Assembly (NCBI RefSeq): GCF_034190915.1
Contig: NW_026947493.1
Coordinates: 42,588,501 to 42,652,500 of the forward strand
Source: Cavia porcellus
Lineage: Eukaryota > Chordata > Mammalia > Rodentia > Caviidae
Reading direction: 5' to 3'
DNA length: 64,000 bases
Of this stretch, positions 1 to 10,590 are shown piece after piece. The notes beneath the pieces were generated by a model. That model was not told the DNA's origin. It ran no database searches and was given only the letters and a program-made list of their open reading frames with translations. Both the position numbers and the translations under genes were made by a program. Every line of letters begins with the position of its first letter. The first letter of the stretch is position 1.

Positions 1-64
1 TTTCAATTTCTTTTATTACATTAGTATTTAAGACTATACATTTTTATAAGCACCCCCTTAGCTT

Positions 65-98
65 CACATGCACACATACACACACACATACACACAGA
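65..98. repeat. Imperfect (CA)n microsatellite
   Basis: Interrupted CA dinucleotide run of about 34 bp. Confidence 0.8.
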
Positions 99-479
99 GA
101 ATATTGTTCTGTTTTCTGAGTTATAAATATTCCTTGATTTCCATTGTGGTTTTTTCCTTCGATCTGTAAGTTAACTCTGTGACATTTTTTTAAAGACTGT
201 GGGTCTTTTCTAGATTCTCTTTTGTTGTTTTTATTTAGCTTAATGCTACTGTGATAGAAAATGTTGACAGTACCATATCAGTACTTCAAAATAGAAGTAC
301 TGTGTAATATGTTGTATGTGAAAATTTCACATGCAAGTATTGAGACTTGCTTTATAGCTTAGAACTCAAAAGTATGTGTGAATGTTGTACACTATGAAAT
401 ACTTTCTGCATATTAAGTTCATTGTTCCATATATCATATCTACTAAATAAAGCTAATTTATTGTACCTGCTCATTTTTC

Positions 480-830
480 TAGAACTGCCATAACAAAGCA
501 CCAGAGACTGAGTAGTTTAAACAACATAAATTTATTCTCTCACGGTTCTGAATGCTAGCAATCAGCATTCAAGGTTGATTTCTTCTAAGACCTCTCTTCT
601 TGTCTTGTGGTTACCTTTTTCTGTCTTCATACGATGTTTTCTTGTATAAATATCTCTGTTTCTAGGAATACATGTTCTATTGAACTAGGACCTACTCCTA
701 AAAACTTCATTTTAACTAATGTATCTCTTTAAAGACTGTTCAGTTTTTCTAATGTGGTTACTTTTCTGAGACACCAGAAGTTAGAACTGATAAATATTGG
801 CTATTGACACAATTCAGTCCACAACATGAT
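480..830 (-). mobile_element. MLT1-like MaLR LTR remnant
   Basis: The plus strand reads like the reverse complement of the 3' half of an MLT1 LTR: a 'ctgccataacaaag' start, an 'aaatttattctctcac' block, then the poorly conserved middle. The match is from memory of the family consensus; age and subfamily are not resolved. Confidence 0.6.
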
Positions 831-1134
831 ACTTTTCAAATTCTTTACATTCTTAAATTTTTTTTGCTTGCTTCATCATTCTGAGTCATTCAAATTTTCC
901 ACTGCAGTAATGGATTTTTGTATTTTATAAAGTTCCATCAATTTTTTCTTCATATATTTTGAAGTTATGTTATTTGTGATTTATGTTTAGAATTTTTATG
1001 GCTACTTAGTTAATCAAACATTTTATTATTACATAGTTACTCTCTAACTCTAGCAATGCTTTGTTTTTATGTTCTATTTTGCTAAAATACGATTTTGTTA
1101 GCTTTCTTCTTTCTGGTTAATTAGACAGTCTGTG

Positions 1135-1215
1135 CCCTCCATCAGTTTCCTCATCTGTAAAATGTGTTTAATAGTATTCATGCTTCATAGTGCCATTATA
1201 GCTATCACATGAGTG
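1135..1215 (+). repeat. MIR SINE fragment
   Basis: Contains the typical MIR 3' block 'cagtttcctcatctgtaaaa' followed by a decayed tail. Confidence 0.65.
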
Positions 1216-1605
1216 CAATGGTTAAGCTTACTTGTCAAACTGACTGTGTAAGAGGCTCCTGGAAAGGTGACTGGATCATGAGGATGCAATATATTCATCA
1301 GTGAATAAATCCACTGGTGCTCATAGCTGACTGTGCTATTTGAAAGTGGAGTCCAGCTGGAGGTAGGTCACTGGAGTCATGCCTTTGACGGGCGTATCTG
1401 TCGTGGTGATCTTTCCGTGGGCTGTGACTCCCAGCCACCTACAGTGCTTAACTTTGCTCCACCAAGCCCTTTGACCATGATACTCTGCCTTGGAACTAGC
1501 CAGTCATGGCCAGCCTTCTAAAATCATGAGCCAATGTAAATCTCTCTTTTAAACTGTGAGTGAGGGATATTTGCTCCTGGCAATGGGAAAACTCACCAGT
1601 ACAGT
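1215..1605 (+). mobile_element. LTR-like dispersed repeat (MaLR type?)
   Basis: Carries a GTGACTGGATCATGAGG block, a 'catgatactctgcctt' block and an 'atcatgagccaatgtaaat' block near its 3' end. These recall the body and poly(A) region of rodent MaLR-type LTRs, and similar blocks recur at 3440-3870, 22975-23310 and 48400-48722. The family name is uncertain. Confidence 0.45.
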
Positions 1606-2215
1606 GAATTACTGGGCATAAAAGTATTGAGAACAGTGCTAGGCAATGCTTTTAGTTAATATTTTATTATTATAGGTATCACTTCAAATTGACATTTTTT
1701 TCATTTTTCTTTTCTTTCTTTTGAATGATGGAGTACATTTTTCATACTTTTTTTTTCCCCTCTGGTTTAGAAACTGTTTTCTTGGTTTTATCACATTAGG
1801 GTTACTTTAGAAATTTAACGATATACTTCAGTTATCAAAGTTTAAATTGAATTCTTTTTCTTCTCTCCTAAATAAGACTTTATAGCACTTTAATTCTGAC
1901 CATCTTCTTTCTGACATATTCTATTTTTGTATTCTAGTTTCACATCAATTTAAAGCTTTATAAATTATTAGTATTATTATAAATGGTCAATAATTTGTTT
2001 TTACTGGCATATTTATGGTTTTCATTAATTTATGGTTCTTCATTTTTTTTTTACTGCTCAAATTACATCTTTCAAATGAATCTTCTGGTAGCAGATTTTC
2101 TGTTTTTCTTGTCTGGAGGTATCTTTATGTAGTGCTTTTTAAAAAACTATAAGAGTTTGTAAACAAATTTAGGTGGACAGATATTTTCTGTAAGCATATT
2201 AAAAATAAAATTACA

Positions 2216-2379
2216 AGCCAGGTGTGGTGGCTCACGCCTGTAATCCCAGCACTCGGGAGGCTGAAGTGGGAAGATTGTTCGGAGTTCGAGACCAGCCTGG
2301 GCTACAAAGTGAGCTCAAGGCCAGCCTGAACTGCGTAGGGAGACCCCGTCTCAAAAAAGACCCCCCCCCAAAAAAAAAG
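2216..2379 (+). mobile_element. B1-type SINE with target-site duplication
   Basis: A 7SL-derived SINE with GGTGTGGTGGCTCACGCC, a B-box-like GTTCGAGACC, and the internal duplication of the 'ccagcctg' segment typical of rodent B1. It ends in a C-run and A-rich tail. The 9-bp direct repeat AAAATTACA flanks it at 2207-2215 and 2380-2388, which marks a retroposed insertion. CpGs are well preserved, so the copy is fairly young. Confidence 0.9.
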
Positions 2380-2877
2380 AAAATTACATAGTTTTTTCAC
2401 TTGCATACTTGCTATTGAGTAGATGTCTTTTAAAATCAGTCTTCATTGTCACTAATGTGCTTTAAATGTAAGTTTCTCTTTAATTTATCCTGGTTGATTT
2501 CTGGACCTATGGATTGATGTGTTTTCAATTCTACAAAATTCTCAATCATTAGTTCCTTAAATATTGCTTCTCTTCCTCAGTTTATTTCTTTCTGAAAGTC
2601 ATGCTAGATACAAGTCAGATCTTATCACTGTATTCATCTCTTTTATCTTCTTTGTGTGTTTTGTCTCTGTATTATACTCTGCATAATCTTCATAACTGTA
2701 TTCTATTTCATTAGTAATATCTTCAGTTGTTTAAACTCATTTGAGTTTTGTTTTTTTATTTAAAATGTTTTAACCTCCAGTTTTTTATTATCTTCCTTAT
2801 CTATTTGATAATTTCAAAACCAAACAATTCTTTTCTTTTTTTGTGTCTGTTAAGCGCAGTATTTAAAGAATTTCTGG

Positions 2878-2878
2878 A

Positions 2879-2911
<33 letters not shown>

Positions 2912-2915
2912 GTTA
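2878..2915. repeat. (TC)n/(TCTG)n simple repeat
   Basis: Run of TCTC and TCTG units. Confidence 0.85.
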
Positions 2916-3439
2916 TCTATCTCTATATTTACTGTGGATTTCTTGCATTATTATAAGGACTTTTTAGAATCAGGTGCTTGTGAGGTCATTCACTTCTGAT
3001 AGGTGCCAAGAAGCACATTCTCCATGTCATACTTTAAGCTAAATTATGATTTTAGGATTTCTTAGTACATGTAGATATTGAAAACTTTGACAATTAGTGT
3101 ACTCATTAGCTTGCCATCAAACATTTTCAGGACAATTCCTTCAACTCAGTGCCAAAATTCAAAACTAACAAATCTCTGAAAATTTAAAAGTATAGTAGCT
3201 TAGAGAAAACATACCTATTTGAGGTCACTAGCTTTTTGTGAAGAGTTTCCTGTGAGACTCTCCACCTAAATAAACACTGAGTTTTGATTCCTTTCCCAAT
3301 GAGAACCATGCTTGTGATTATACACTCTGAAAGTCTAAGAAATAGCTTTCAAATAGGTAAGTATAGCCTTAATGAAAGGTGACTCCTGGAGTTCTACAGT
3401 GTCCAGTCTGCATAACTATAATATGCTGGCCCTATTTCC

Positions 3440-3615
3440 ATCCCTATGTATTATGTTTTATATCTAGATGTTTCCCCCAAAGCCTCACTCAAAGATAGGG
3501 CTTTGGAAGGTGACTGGATTATGGTGGCATTCATTATACCTGACTTCCTGTTAGGACATAGGGTCTGACAGAAGAGGCATGTCACTGTATGTATCACCTG
3601 CAAGGCTCTCTCTTC

Positions 3616-3646
<31 letters not shown>

Positions 3647-3870
3647 CCTCCCTCTTTCTTTTTCCCTCTCCACACCCACCTGCTTCCTGGATGCTACACT
3701 GTGAACATCTTTCCTCCACTCAGACCATCCCACCATGTCTTCCTGCCTTGGAGCCAGACAACTATGGGATTAAAAACATGAACCAAAATAAACCATTCCT
3801 CCTTAAAGTTGCAGGTGTCAGGTATCGTGCTTTGGCTATGAAGATAGTGACCAATACCACAAGATAGTCA
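3440..3870 (+). mobile_element. MaLR-like LTR containing a CT microsatellite
   Basis: Begins with a 'tttcccccaaagcctcac' block, includes 'gaaggtgactggatta', and ends with 'aaccaaaataaaccattcct' and a 'ggtgtcaggtat' block. This is the organisation of the dispersed LTR-like family seen elsewhere in the window. A (CT)n/(CCCT)n tract at about 3605-3672 interrupts it. Confidence 0.55.
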
Positions 3871-4150
3871 AAACCAAAGTTCAACTTCACCAGGTTCAGT
3901 AAGTGCCCAGTGAGGGCACTGGTGAAAACAGAGTTTAGACCTTCAGTTTTGTAATGCTGTAACTGACAGAACTCGGCCAAAGAATATGCAGTCTCCCCAC
4001 TTTGAAGCCCTTCAGAGTAGTGGTTTTAATATCTTAAGAACTGAGCTGATTTGCTAATTATCATTTCCACAAAAATATCCACCACTTGTCCCAGTAAAGA
4101 AAACATAAGTTGATAAAAAGAGTTAATTGTTTCTCTTTGTTTCTTTTTAG

Positions 4151-4245
4151 AGATTGATTTTCCAGTCATTCTCCAGCCTACAAGTGCAAATGAGAAAACA
4201 CAGCTAATCAGAGAAGGACCTCGAAGCTACTGCACAGACTCTTGA
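4151..4245 (+). CDS. DNAJC5B: DNAJC5B, last coding exon (partial gene)
   Basis: The exon follows a polypyrimidine-AG acceptor. After two bases that complete a split codon it encodes 30 residues and a TGA stop at 4243-4245. The peptide begins [15 protein letters not shown] and ends [11 protein letters not shown], which matches the conserved tail of cysteine-string-protein beta as I recall it. DNAJC5B is a J-domain co-chaperone of Hsp70 that is palmitoylated on a cysteine string and sits on vesicle membranes; it is mainly testis-expressed in known mammals. The J domain and cysteine string are encoded upstream of the window. The frame is open and only the tail is present, so this is read as the functional gene's final exon. 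Its orientation is the same as TRIM55. Confidence 0.9.
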
Positions 4246-4490
4246 TATGGAGCCAGGGGGTGTCCAAGCGCTTCCTCTTGATTCAGCCACTCCCCAGGTG
4301 TTTGTGGGAAGGACAGAGACATGAAATTCTGGAAACTTTTAGAAATTCATATTTTGCTTTCCGGTTAGAGGATGGTGGTAGTCATGTAATTTTCTCAGAA
4401 TGCAGACTTTCTCTTTGGGCAAAACTTCCTAATGAAACACATTCAATTTTGCTGAATAAAGGCCTAAAGACTCATTTTATGGTCTTTGCA
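4246..4490 (+). other. DNAJC5B: DNAJC5B 3' UTR
   Basis: Sequence after the TGA stop up to the likely cleavage region after the AATAAA hexamer. The end point is inferred from the hexamer alone. Confidence 0.6.
4455..4460 (+). terminator. Polyadenylation signal AATAAA
   Basis: Canonical hexamer 210 bp after the DNAJC5B stop codon, followed within 15-35 bases by T/GT-rich sequence, as expected for a cleavage site. Confidence 0.65.
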
Positions 4491-7140
4491 TGAGGTAAGG
4501 CCATGGCACTGGACAGTTTATGAGACTATCCTTAATATGAGTTAGACTTTATTCACAGACTAAAGTAGTATCTTAAAACAAAAACACTTTTAGCCCATTT
4601 AACTAAATGCAATATTTGTATATGCTGCAAATACCAGAAAACAAGAGAGGTTCAGAGATTTATGTCAGTGGCGTAAGTGCCTGCCTGGCAAGCATGAAGT
4701 CATGAGTTTGATTTCCAATACCAATATATATATATACAAGAAAGAATTTGGAAAGGTATTCTTATATGCAGGGCTCTTTTTCTGTCAATATTTAGTATGT
4801 AACCAACATATTTCAAAAAGCAGGAGAGATTATTAGATTTAAAAGAACAGATCACCTGTTTTTAAGTATATTTTTAGAAAATTAAAAATTGAACACTGAA
4901 AATCAACAAGTAAAACCAGAAAAAAGAGGCTTTGAGTCTGCTTTTCGATTAAAAACAAAAACAGCTTCAACCTTGCTAAATCTTACATTTGATCCAGAAA
5001 ATCATTCCAAGTCTGTACCATCCCCAAACAATGTGTCAACTTTTTAGCAAAATAACTTCTGGTATAAATGGCCAACATTTTACTGTCCTAAGGAAAGAAA
5101 ATATATGAGGTAAAGAGTAGAATTCTCAATTCTATAATATAAATTTAAATTTAAACGCATGTCATATGCTGAGTGGAATTCATTACATTGAACAGAAAAT
5201 GCTCAGCTTGTACATTTGGGCAATCTAAACTCAGAAGTCATGTCTGTATTTTCTATCTTGATTCTTAAATTCATTGAATGATAGAAACTATGCACTATTT
5301 CTAAAACAATATAGCAGCAAAACTGTTTTTTTAGTCTCTCTTAGTTCCTTAAATAATATTACATTTTCAAGATCTTGTTATATTTTTATATATTGCATGA
5401 ATTACCATCTTCTTTTTTCTCTCTTTCTTACTCAGCCATCACCAAATTATAGTCAATTGCTGCTAAATATATATTGTAAGTGAAAATTAGTGTTATAGTT
5501 CTGACAGTTCTAAAGTCATTAAAATTTGTTCAAACTCTTGAATTACCGAAATTATTATTTTACATAATCAAATAGGAAGAGCCTTGGATTGAAAGTTGAG
5601 AAGCCCTTTCTAATCTAAACCTTTACTAGCCTTGGATACAAGTGAGATGATAAGAAAACTAATCTTTCTATAACTGATTTCATTTCCGTGCTGATCACTT
5701 TCTGAATTGCTGTAAGATCAGTTGAAATGCCTAACATCAAAGAACTTGAAAAATCCAGTGTTTAACAGATGTGAAATGATTCTACATGATTATGGATATG
5801 CTGGCATAGACATAAGTAATGTGCTTTCCTATGCATATGAAAATTCACTCAGTGACACCCATGAAGGTATCCAGCACCAATAGCCCTAATAACTAAAGAA
5901 ATGCTTGGAGCTCTGTACTCAATGAACAAATGCTACTTTGCATTTGGAGAAAACAATTGGTTAAATAGCTCAATCTGTGGATAATTTCAGCAACTGTATT
6001 TCCTTCCTGTGTTCTCTCTAAGCAAAGGTCCAGCTTATTTTGAATAGCAACTGACAAATCACAACACTAATTTCTGTTCCTCTTTCTTTTTCACATGAAT
6101 TTTTACTCGCATTTTCAGCTTATCCAGGGAGCTGGTCCAACAGTGGTTAGGATGAGAACACAGGATAAATTAGAATCAGAATCAGATGGTAGAATCAAAT
6201 TCCAGGGGAGTCCTAGCCAATGTTTTCCATAGAGAGCCAGTTTCTGGTTACACTGATGCAAGCACATGAACACCTATGAATGAGGGAATGATGCTACCAA
6301 ATGCCCGTCAGCTAAAGGAAAAAGAATTAGTAATCAACTGAGAAAATGCTTAAGCAACTTTTGGAAGTCAACAGGAGCTGCCATCCAAAAACACCTAAAG
6401 TCACTCTAAATCCACAAACACCTTAGCAGAGAAGAGTCAAGAAAAGAAGGGATATGCTGACCAGGAGCCTTTGGCATCATCAGGCAGAATCAAATGAACA
6501 GCCCACTTCAAGGGCTCCTCCCTTATCCTAGGTAATCTGCTACCATGGTGGGAGATTTCATACAAGTTTTCATGAGTTATCCATTTATTTTCTTGCCATT
6601 TTATGTTACTTAATAATAAGTATATATTCAGTTGTATTTACCAAAATATATATCTTAATTTTTTGAGAATTGCATCTATTTCTACATTTCAAATGGTATA
6701 TATACTAAAACATGTTCAATATGATCCACCTAGACTGCAAGTGCACTTCCTGACTGTGTGCTGCCTGATTCCATTACTTACACAAAGGGGGAGAGAGTTC
6801 AAGGAAGGCTGTATAATTTCTGTGAAAAGCATGATAATGGTCCCCAGGATGTGTACATACTGATTCCAAGCCTCTATGAATATATCACCATTTATAGAAA
6901 AAGGCCCTAAGCAGATATGATTTTTATGCACCTTGAGTTGAGGATCCCAGTAGCCACGTGAATCCCTCAAGGTGCTTTCCTGATTAAAGATGCTAGAGAA
7001 AGAAGGGACTGCGGATGAATGGTCAGATGCAACTGAACCTCAGACAATAATCAGAGCATTGAAGATGTGAAGGAACAGAACCATCAGCTAAGAAATCCAA
7101 GAAGCCTGTAGAAACTAGTAAACTCAAGAAAATGGCTTTT
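4491..7140. other. Intergenic sequence, no gene seen
   Basis: AT-rich sequence. Apart from an ID-type SINE at 4660-4735 I recognise no exon, RNA gene or clear repeat. The short ORFs here are scattered, lack family resemblance and are treated as chance. Confidence 0.6.
4660..4735 (+). mobile_element. ID-type (tRNA-derived) SINE, decayed
   Basis: Contains the ID-like 'gtgcctgcctggcaagc' and B-box-like GAGTTTGATTTCC followed by a TA-rich tail. Confidence 0.6.
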
Positions 7141-7147
7141 AAAATTT

Positions 7148-7540
7148 TTTTTAAATTTTATTTAAAGAAAGACTAAAAATCCAGAAAATAGGTAGAAATA
7201 ATACATACATTCAGAGAAAAAAATAAACAGTAAGAAATCACTAGTTGATGTTTACATATTATCGTTTTACAAATAGTTGTTCAAGGTACAAAAATGGAAC
7301 ATGTAATGTGGGAATTCAAACAGCAAGACTGCAAACAGTTCGTTCACTGTCCAACAAAAACTTAGCAACATGGTTGTCAATCCTATACACTTAAACATAT
7401 ATGCAGTTATCAATATCTTCATTTATGTTTAGATTAAACAAACTAAAGCAGGTTAAAATCATTCTGAACAAAGAATAATAGTGTTGATGGATTTTGCTTC
7501 ATGACACTCCGTAATCAGCACTGGGTACTGTAGTGTCTTT
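7148..7540 (-). repeat. AT-rich repeat, copy 1 of a ~394-bp tandem pair
   Basis: Shares long stretches with 7541-7890: a TTTAAAGAAAGACTAAA start (7161 versus 7555), an AGAAATCACTAGTTGATG block, a CCTATACACTTAAACATA block, and a closing 'tcagca-tgggta-t-tagtgtct' block. The offset is 394 bp. Orientation is set by the adjoining ORF1 element, in which this AT-rich sequence lies downstream. Confidence 0.8.
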
Positions 7541-8347
7541 TTTTAAAAATTTAATTTAAAGAAAGACTAAACAAAAACAGAAAACAGGTAGAAATAATAC
7601 ATAATTTCAAAGAAAAAAATAAACAGTAAGAAATCACTAGTTGATGATTACAGATTGTCTTCTTACAAATAGTTATTCAAGCTACTAAAATGGAGCATAT
7701 AAAATGGGGATTCAAACAGTAAGACTGCAACCAGTTCTATTCAACTATCCAACAAAAACTTACAAATATGGTTATCAATCCTATACACTTAAACATACAT
7801 GCAGTTATCCATATCTTCAATTATGCTGAGATTGAATAAACCCAAGCAGGATCAGCAATGGGTATTTTAGTGTCTGTTTTTCTTCAAAGTATCTGTTCAT
7901 TTCATCATGTGTCATAAGATCAGTTCTCATAAACTGTTTACAGATTCTACACATGCATGAGTCTTAACATGTATTTCTATCCTTTCTATATTAGAGGGAG
8001 AAACAAAACAAAGCAAGACAAAACAAAACATATTTCTATAAACACATGAAATGAAAGACATATAAGACCGTTGTACAAGGAGTCCTACCATAGTTCCTGT
8101 GTTGTCTGTTATCTTCAATAGAATTGGCTATATCATCAGACATAGTATAATTCAATACATCAGTACATAACAGTATTAATAAAAACACAACTTTGTATAT
8201 AGTATAAAACTTGAAAAACAGGCAGTAATCAAACCGGAATGTGTATCATAGAGTCTTCTCATCTTCAGTGTAGTTATCTATACTCTCAATCAATCAATAC
8301 TATCAATCATATCAGTTTTGAATAAAATCTTCACTGATTCATTTCTG
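7541..8347 (-). repeat. AT-rich 3' region of HAL1-like element
   Basis: Lies directly after the ORF1 stop of the minus-strand element. Its distal part is copy 2 of the 394-bp pair. The proximal part (about 7930-8330) resembles the ~145-bp units at 17.5, 32.1 and 48.9 kb, for example the shared 'tcagacatagta' and 'cttcaatag' words. No ORF2 reading frame is present. Confidence 0.6.
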
Positions 8348-9563
8348 TTATGCTCTTTTCTTGCCATCAGTTGTCTGCTTATCTTCTTCATTCTGTTTCC
8401 TGCTCCATTCATTGAGGCCTCTTTGCAACTGTTCTTGGAATCCTAGTACTTTTCTCTCTCTCTAGAATGCCCTGCAGTATTCTCTGTAGAGTTGGATTGA
8501 TGGATGCGAATTTCCCAAGTTCCTCTTTGTCTTGGAAGCATCTTGCTTCTCCATTAATTTCTAGAGACAGTTTATCAGGCTATATCAATCTGAGTTGGAG
8601 GTTATTTTCTTTCAGGGCTTGGAATATTTCACTTCAGGCTCTTCTTGACTTGATGGTTTGTGTCGAGAAGTCTGCTGTTATTCTGATGGGCCTTCCTTTG
8701 TAGGTTTATCTGTTTCTTATCTCTAACAGCTTTTAATATTCTGTTGTTATATTGAATTTCTGGGATCTTGATTATTATATGCCTGGGTATAGCTCTGTTT
8801 TGGTTGTAGGTGGCTGAAGTTCTGTATGCCTCATATATCAGAATATCATTTCCTTTTCCTATGTTTGGGACGTTTTCATCAATTATTTCTGTGAATAATC
8901 TTTGTAGTTCCTTTGTTTGTACACCAGCTTCTTCATTCACATTCTTTATTCTGAAGTTATAGATGCTTTTATCATCTTCTAGCCTTTGTATTTTTACTGG
9001 TGGTTTCCTTGTTATTTTAAAAAGTTTTCCCTTTCATACTCCTACATTGCAAAATTGTCCTCCAGTTTGGATAATCTATCCTTAGTTTCTTTCAAGCTAA
9101 TTTGCCATCTTTCCATAGAGTTTTTAATTTCCTGGTGATCTCTTTGAATCTGTTTCATGTAGTCTGTATTTTTTTTAGTATTCTTCATCAAATGGTTCTC
9201 TCCTTTGACTTCCTCCCTTCTTCCATCTGTGTCTGCTTGAGGGGTGCTTAGTATCTCTTTTATTAATCTTCTTATACCTTTCTTTATTTGGCTAAATATT
9301 TCACTTTTGAACTCGTCTATGAGGTCTTGAATATATCTCTTTATGTCCACTGGCACTGTGTCTGATATTGCATGTTTGCTGTTCTCATTCTCCTTTGTAT
9401 TTACCTGTCCTGGGTCAATGTTCTCAGGATTGGGACCTGGGGACTTTTTGTTGTTGCTTCCTCTTCCCATCTTTTTTCTTTCTTCCAGAAGACCCCAGTT
9501 TCTTTCTTTGTTCATTACAATTCTTTTGAAGTGCACTGGCGAGATGACCCTTCCCACTGCCAT
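8348..9563 (-). pseudogene. L1-type ORF1 of an ORF2-less (HAL1-like) element
   Basis: ORF1p is the RNA-binding trimeric nucleic-acid chaperone of L1 elements. On minus, the N-terminal part starts near 9563 (with an in-frame alternative start MGRGSNNKKSPG) and runs 173 codons to a stop at about 9042. It includes a charged helical, coiled-coil-like stretch (KEIL...KETKDRLSKLEDN). After a frame break, the RRM/C-terminal region resumes at 8940 (QRLFTEIIDENVPNIG, then IPRHIIIKIPEIQ). The tail reads QEQLQRGLNEWSRKQNEEDK and stops at 8348-8350. Frameshifts show it is dead. Unlike an L1, the stop is followed by AT-rich repeats and not by an ORF2. Confidence 0.75.
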
Positions 9564-10062
9564 GTGCTAGTGAGTTGCAGACAGGGACAGCATATGCTGG
9601 CCCCTCCCCTCCAGATCAGTCAAACTTCTGAGGCTTCACTGGATTAGTGTGCACCACTGCTGTAGGAACTTGATTTCAGATAACCTATTGGATCTCAGCC
9701 AAGTCACATGACCTAGGCCTAGCTCACTCCACCAATCCCATTTGGGAAGGAAACAATTGACTGAAGTCACTACTGCCCCTTGTACTTGCCAGTCCTGCCC
9801 GGTCCCAGAATGTTGTCTGCTGGAGCCCCCCTATTTATGGAATGGCTCAACTCCCATCACTCACCACAGGTAGATGTTGGCATCCTGCCAACTCAGCTCT
9901 CTGTTCAGCTTGCCAACCCTCAAACTCAATATAACTGCGCCCCCAGTGAGTTGAAGCTGCAGGACCTCAGGACAGATCGGCAAGTCGAGGTGGAACCTCA
10001 GCAAGTCAAGGCAGGACCTCGGCCAGTCATGGCGGGACCTTGGATGGTCAGCAAGTCACCTT
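9564..10062 (-). mobile_element. 5' UTR-like segment of the HAL1-like element
   Basis: GC-richer sequence directly upstream of ORF1 on minus. It contains about four imperfect 21-30-bp tandem units at 9962-10060, each with a GGACCTC..CAAGTC core. Position and composition suggest the element's 5' UTR/promoter; this is an inference. Confidence 0.5.
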
Positions 10063-10590
10063 AATTTCTTCTTGGGATGAGAGAGAATTCATCTCCCTCT
10101 GTTTAGGGCTCCCCACTCTGTATTATGTTGAATTCTAAGTTGACTATCTCAGGGAGCCTCTGTAGCCAGTTGTTATCTTGTTCCTATCTATCTTGAGCTC
10201 TTCAGATGTGCAAGACAAATAAATGTTCTCATCCTGAGGGTTGCTTTTGCTTATTTTTAAAACTTGTTGCCAGTGGTCCTAAAATTCTCTGTTTCCCATT
10301 CAGCAGGTGGAATCATAATTTTTCCCTTGACTGAAGCATAGACTCACCGAATCTCTTCTGGTACAAACAGTGTGATGGAAGTTTTACTTTCCCTCACCAG
10401 CGAGGTGAGGTGAAGTCTGACAGCACGCTATCCTGCCCTATGCTTTGGTACCTTCCCTATTCCTCCCCTTCATGGTCTCAGGGTCTGCCCTTTTTCAGTG
10501 GTCACTCTCCTCTAGGCCTCTCTCCAGCCCTTGCCAATGCAGGCACTGCTACCTCCTTGAAAGAAGGGTGCAGAGACCTAAGATCCTATC
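10063..10590. other. Unassigned segment between two L1-type elements
   Basis: Contains an AATAAA followed by GT-rich sequence near 10217 and pyrimidine-rich stretches. It could be part of an LTR (R/U5-like) or flanking DNA caught between two elements. I could not assign a family. Confidence 0.3.

Larger units (their letters stand above)
1..4150 (+). other. DNAJC5B: Terminal intron of DNAJC5B (3' part)
   Basis: The sequence upstream of the exon at 4151 ends in a pyrimidine-rich tract and an AG acceptor at 4149-4150. I looked for the preceding DNAJC5B exons, which encode the J domain and the cysteine string, and found neither in these bases. The whole stretch is therefore read as intron. It is AT-rich and holds the LTR, MIR and SINE remnants listed separately; the remainder shows no recognisable gene. 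Confidence 0.75.

Noticed and set aside
3551..3867. Overlapping ORFs on both strands with Arg-Glu or Ser-Leu repeats
   Set aside because: They are translations of the CT/GA microsatellite.
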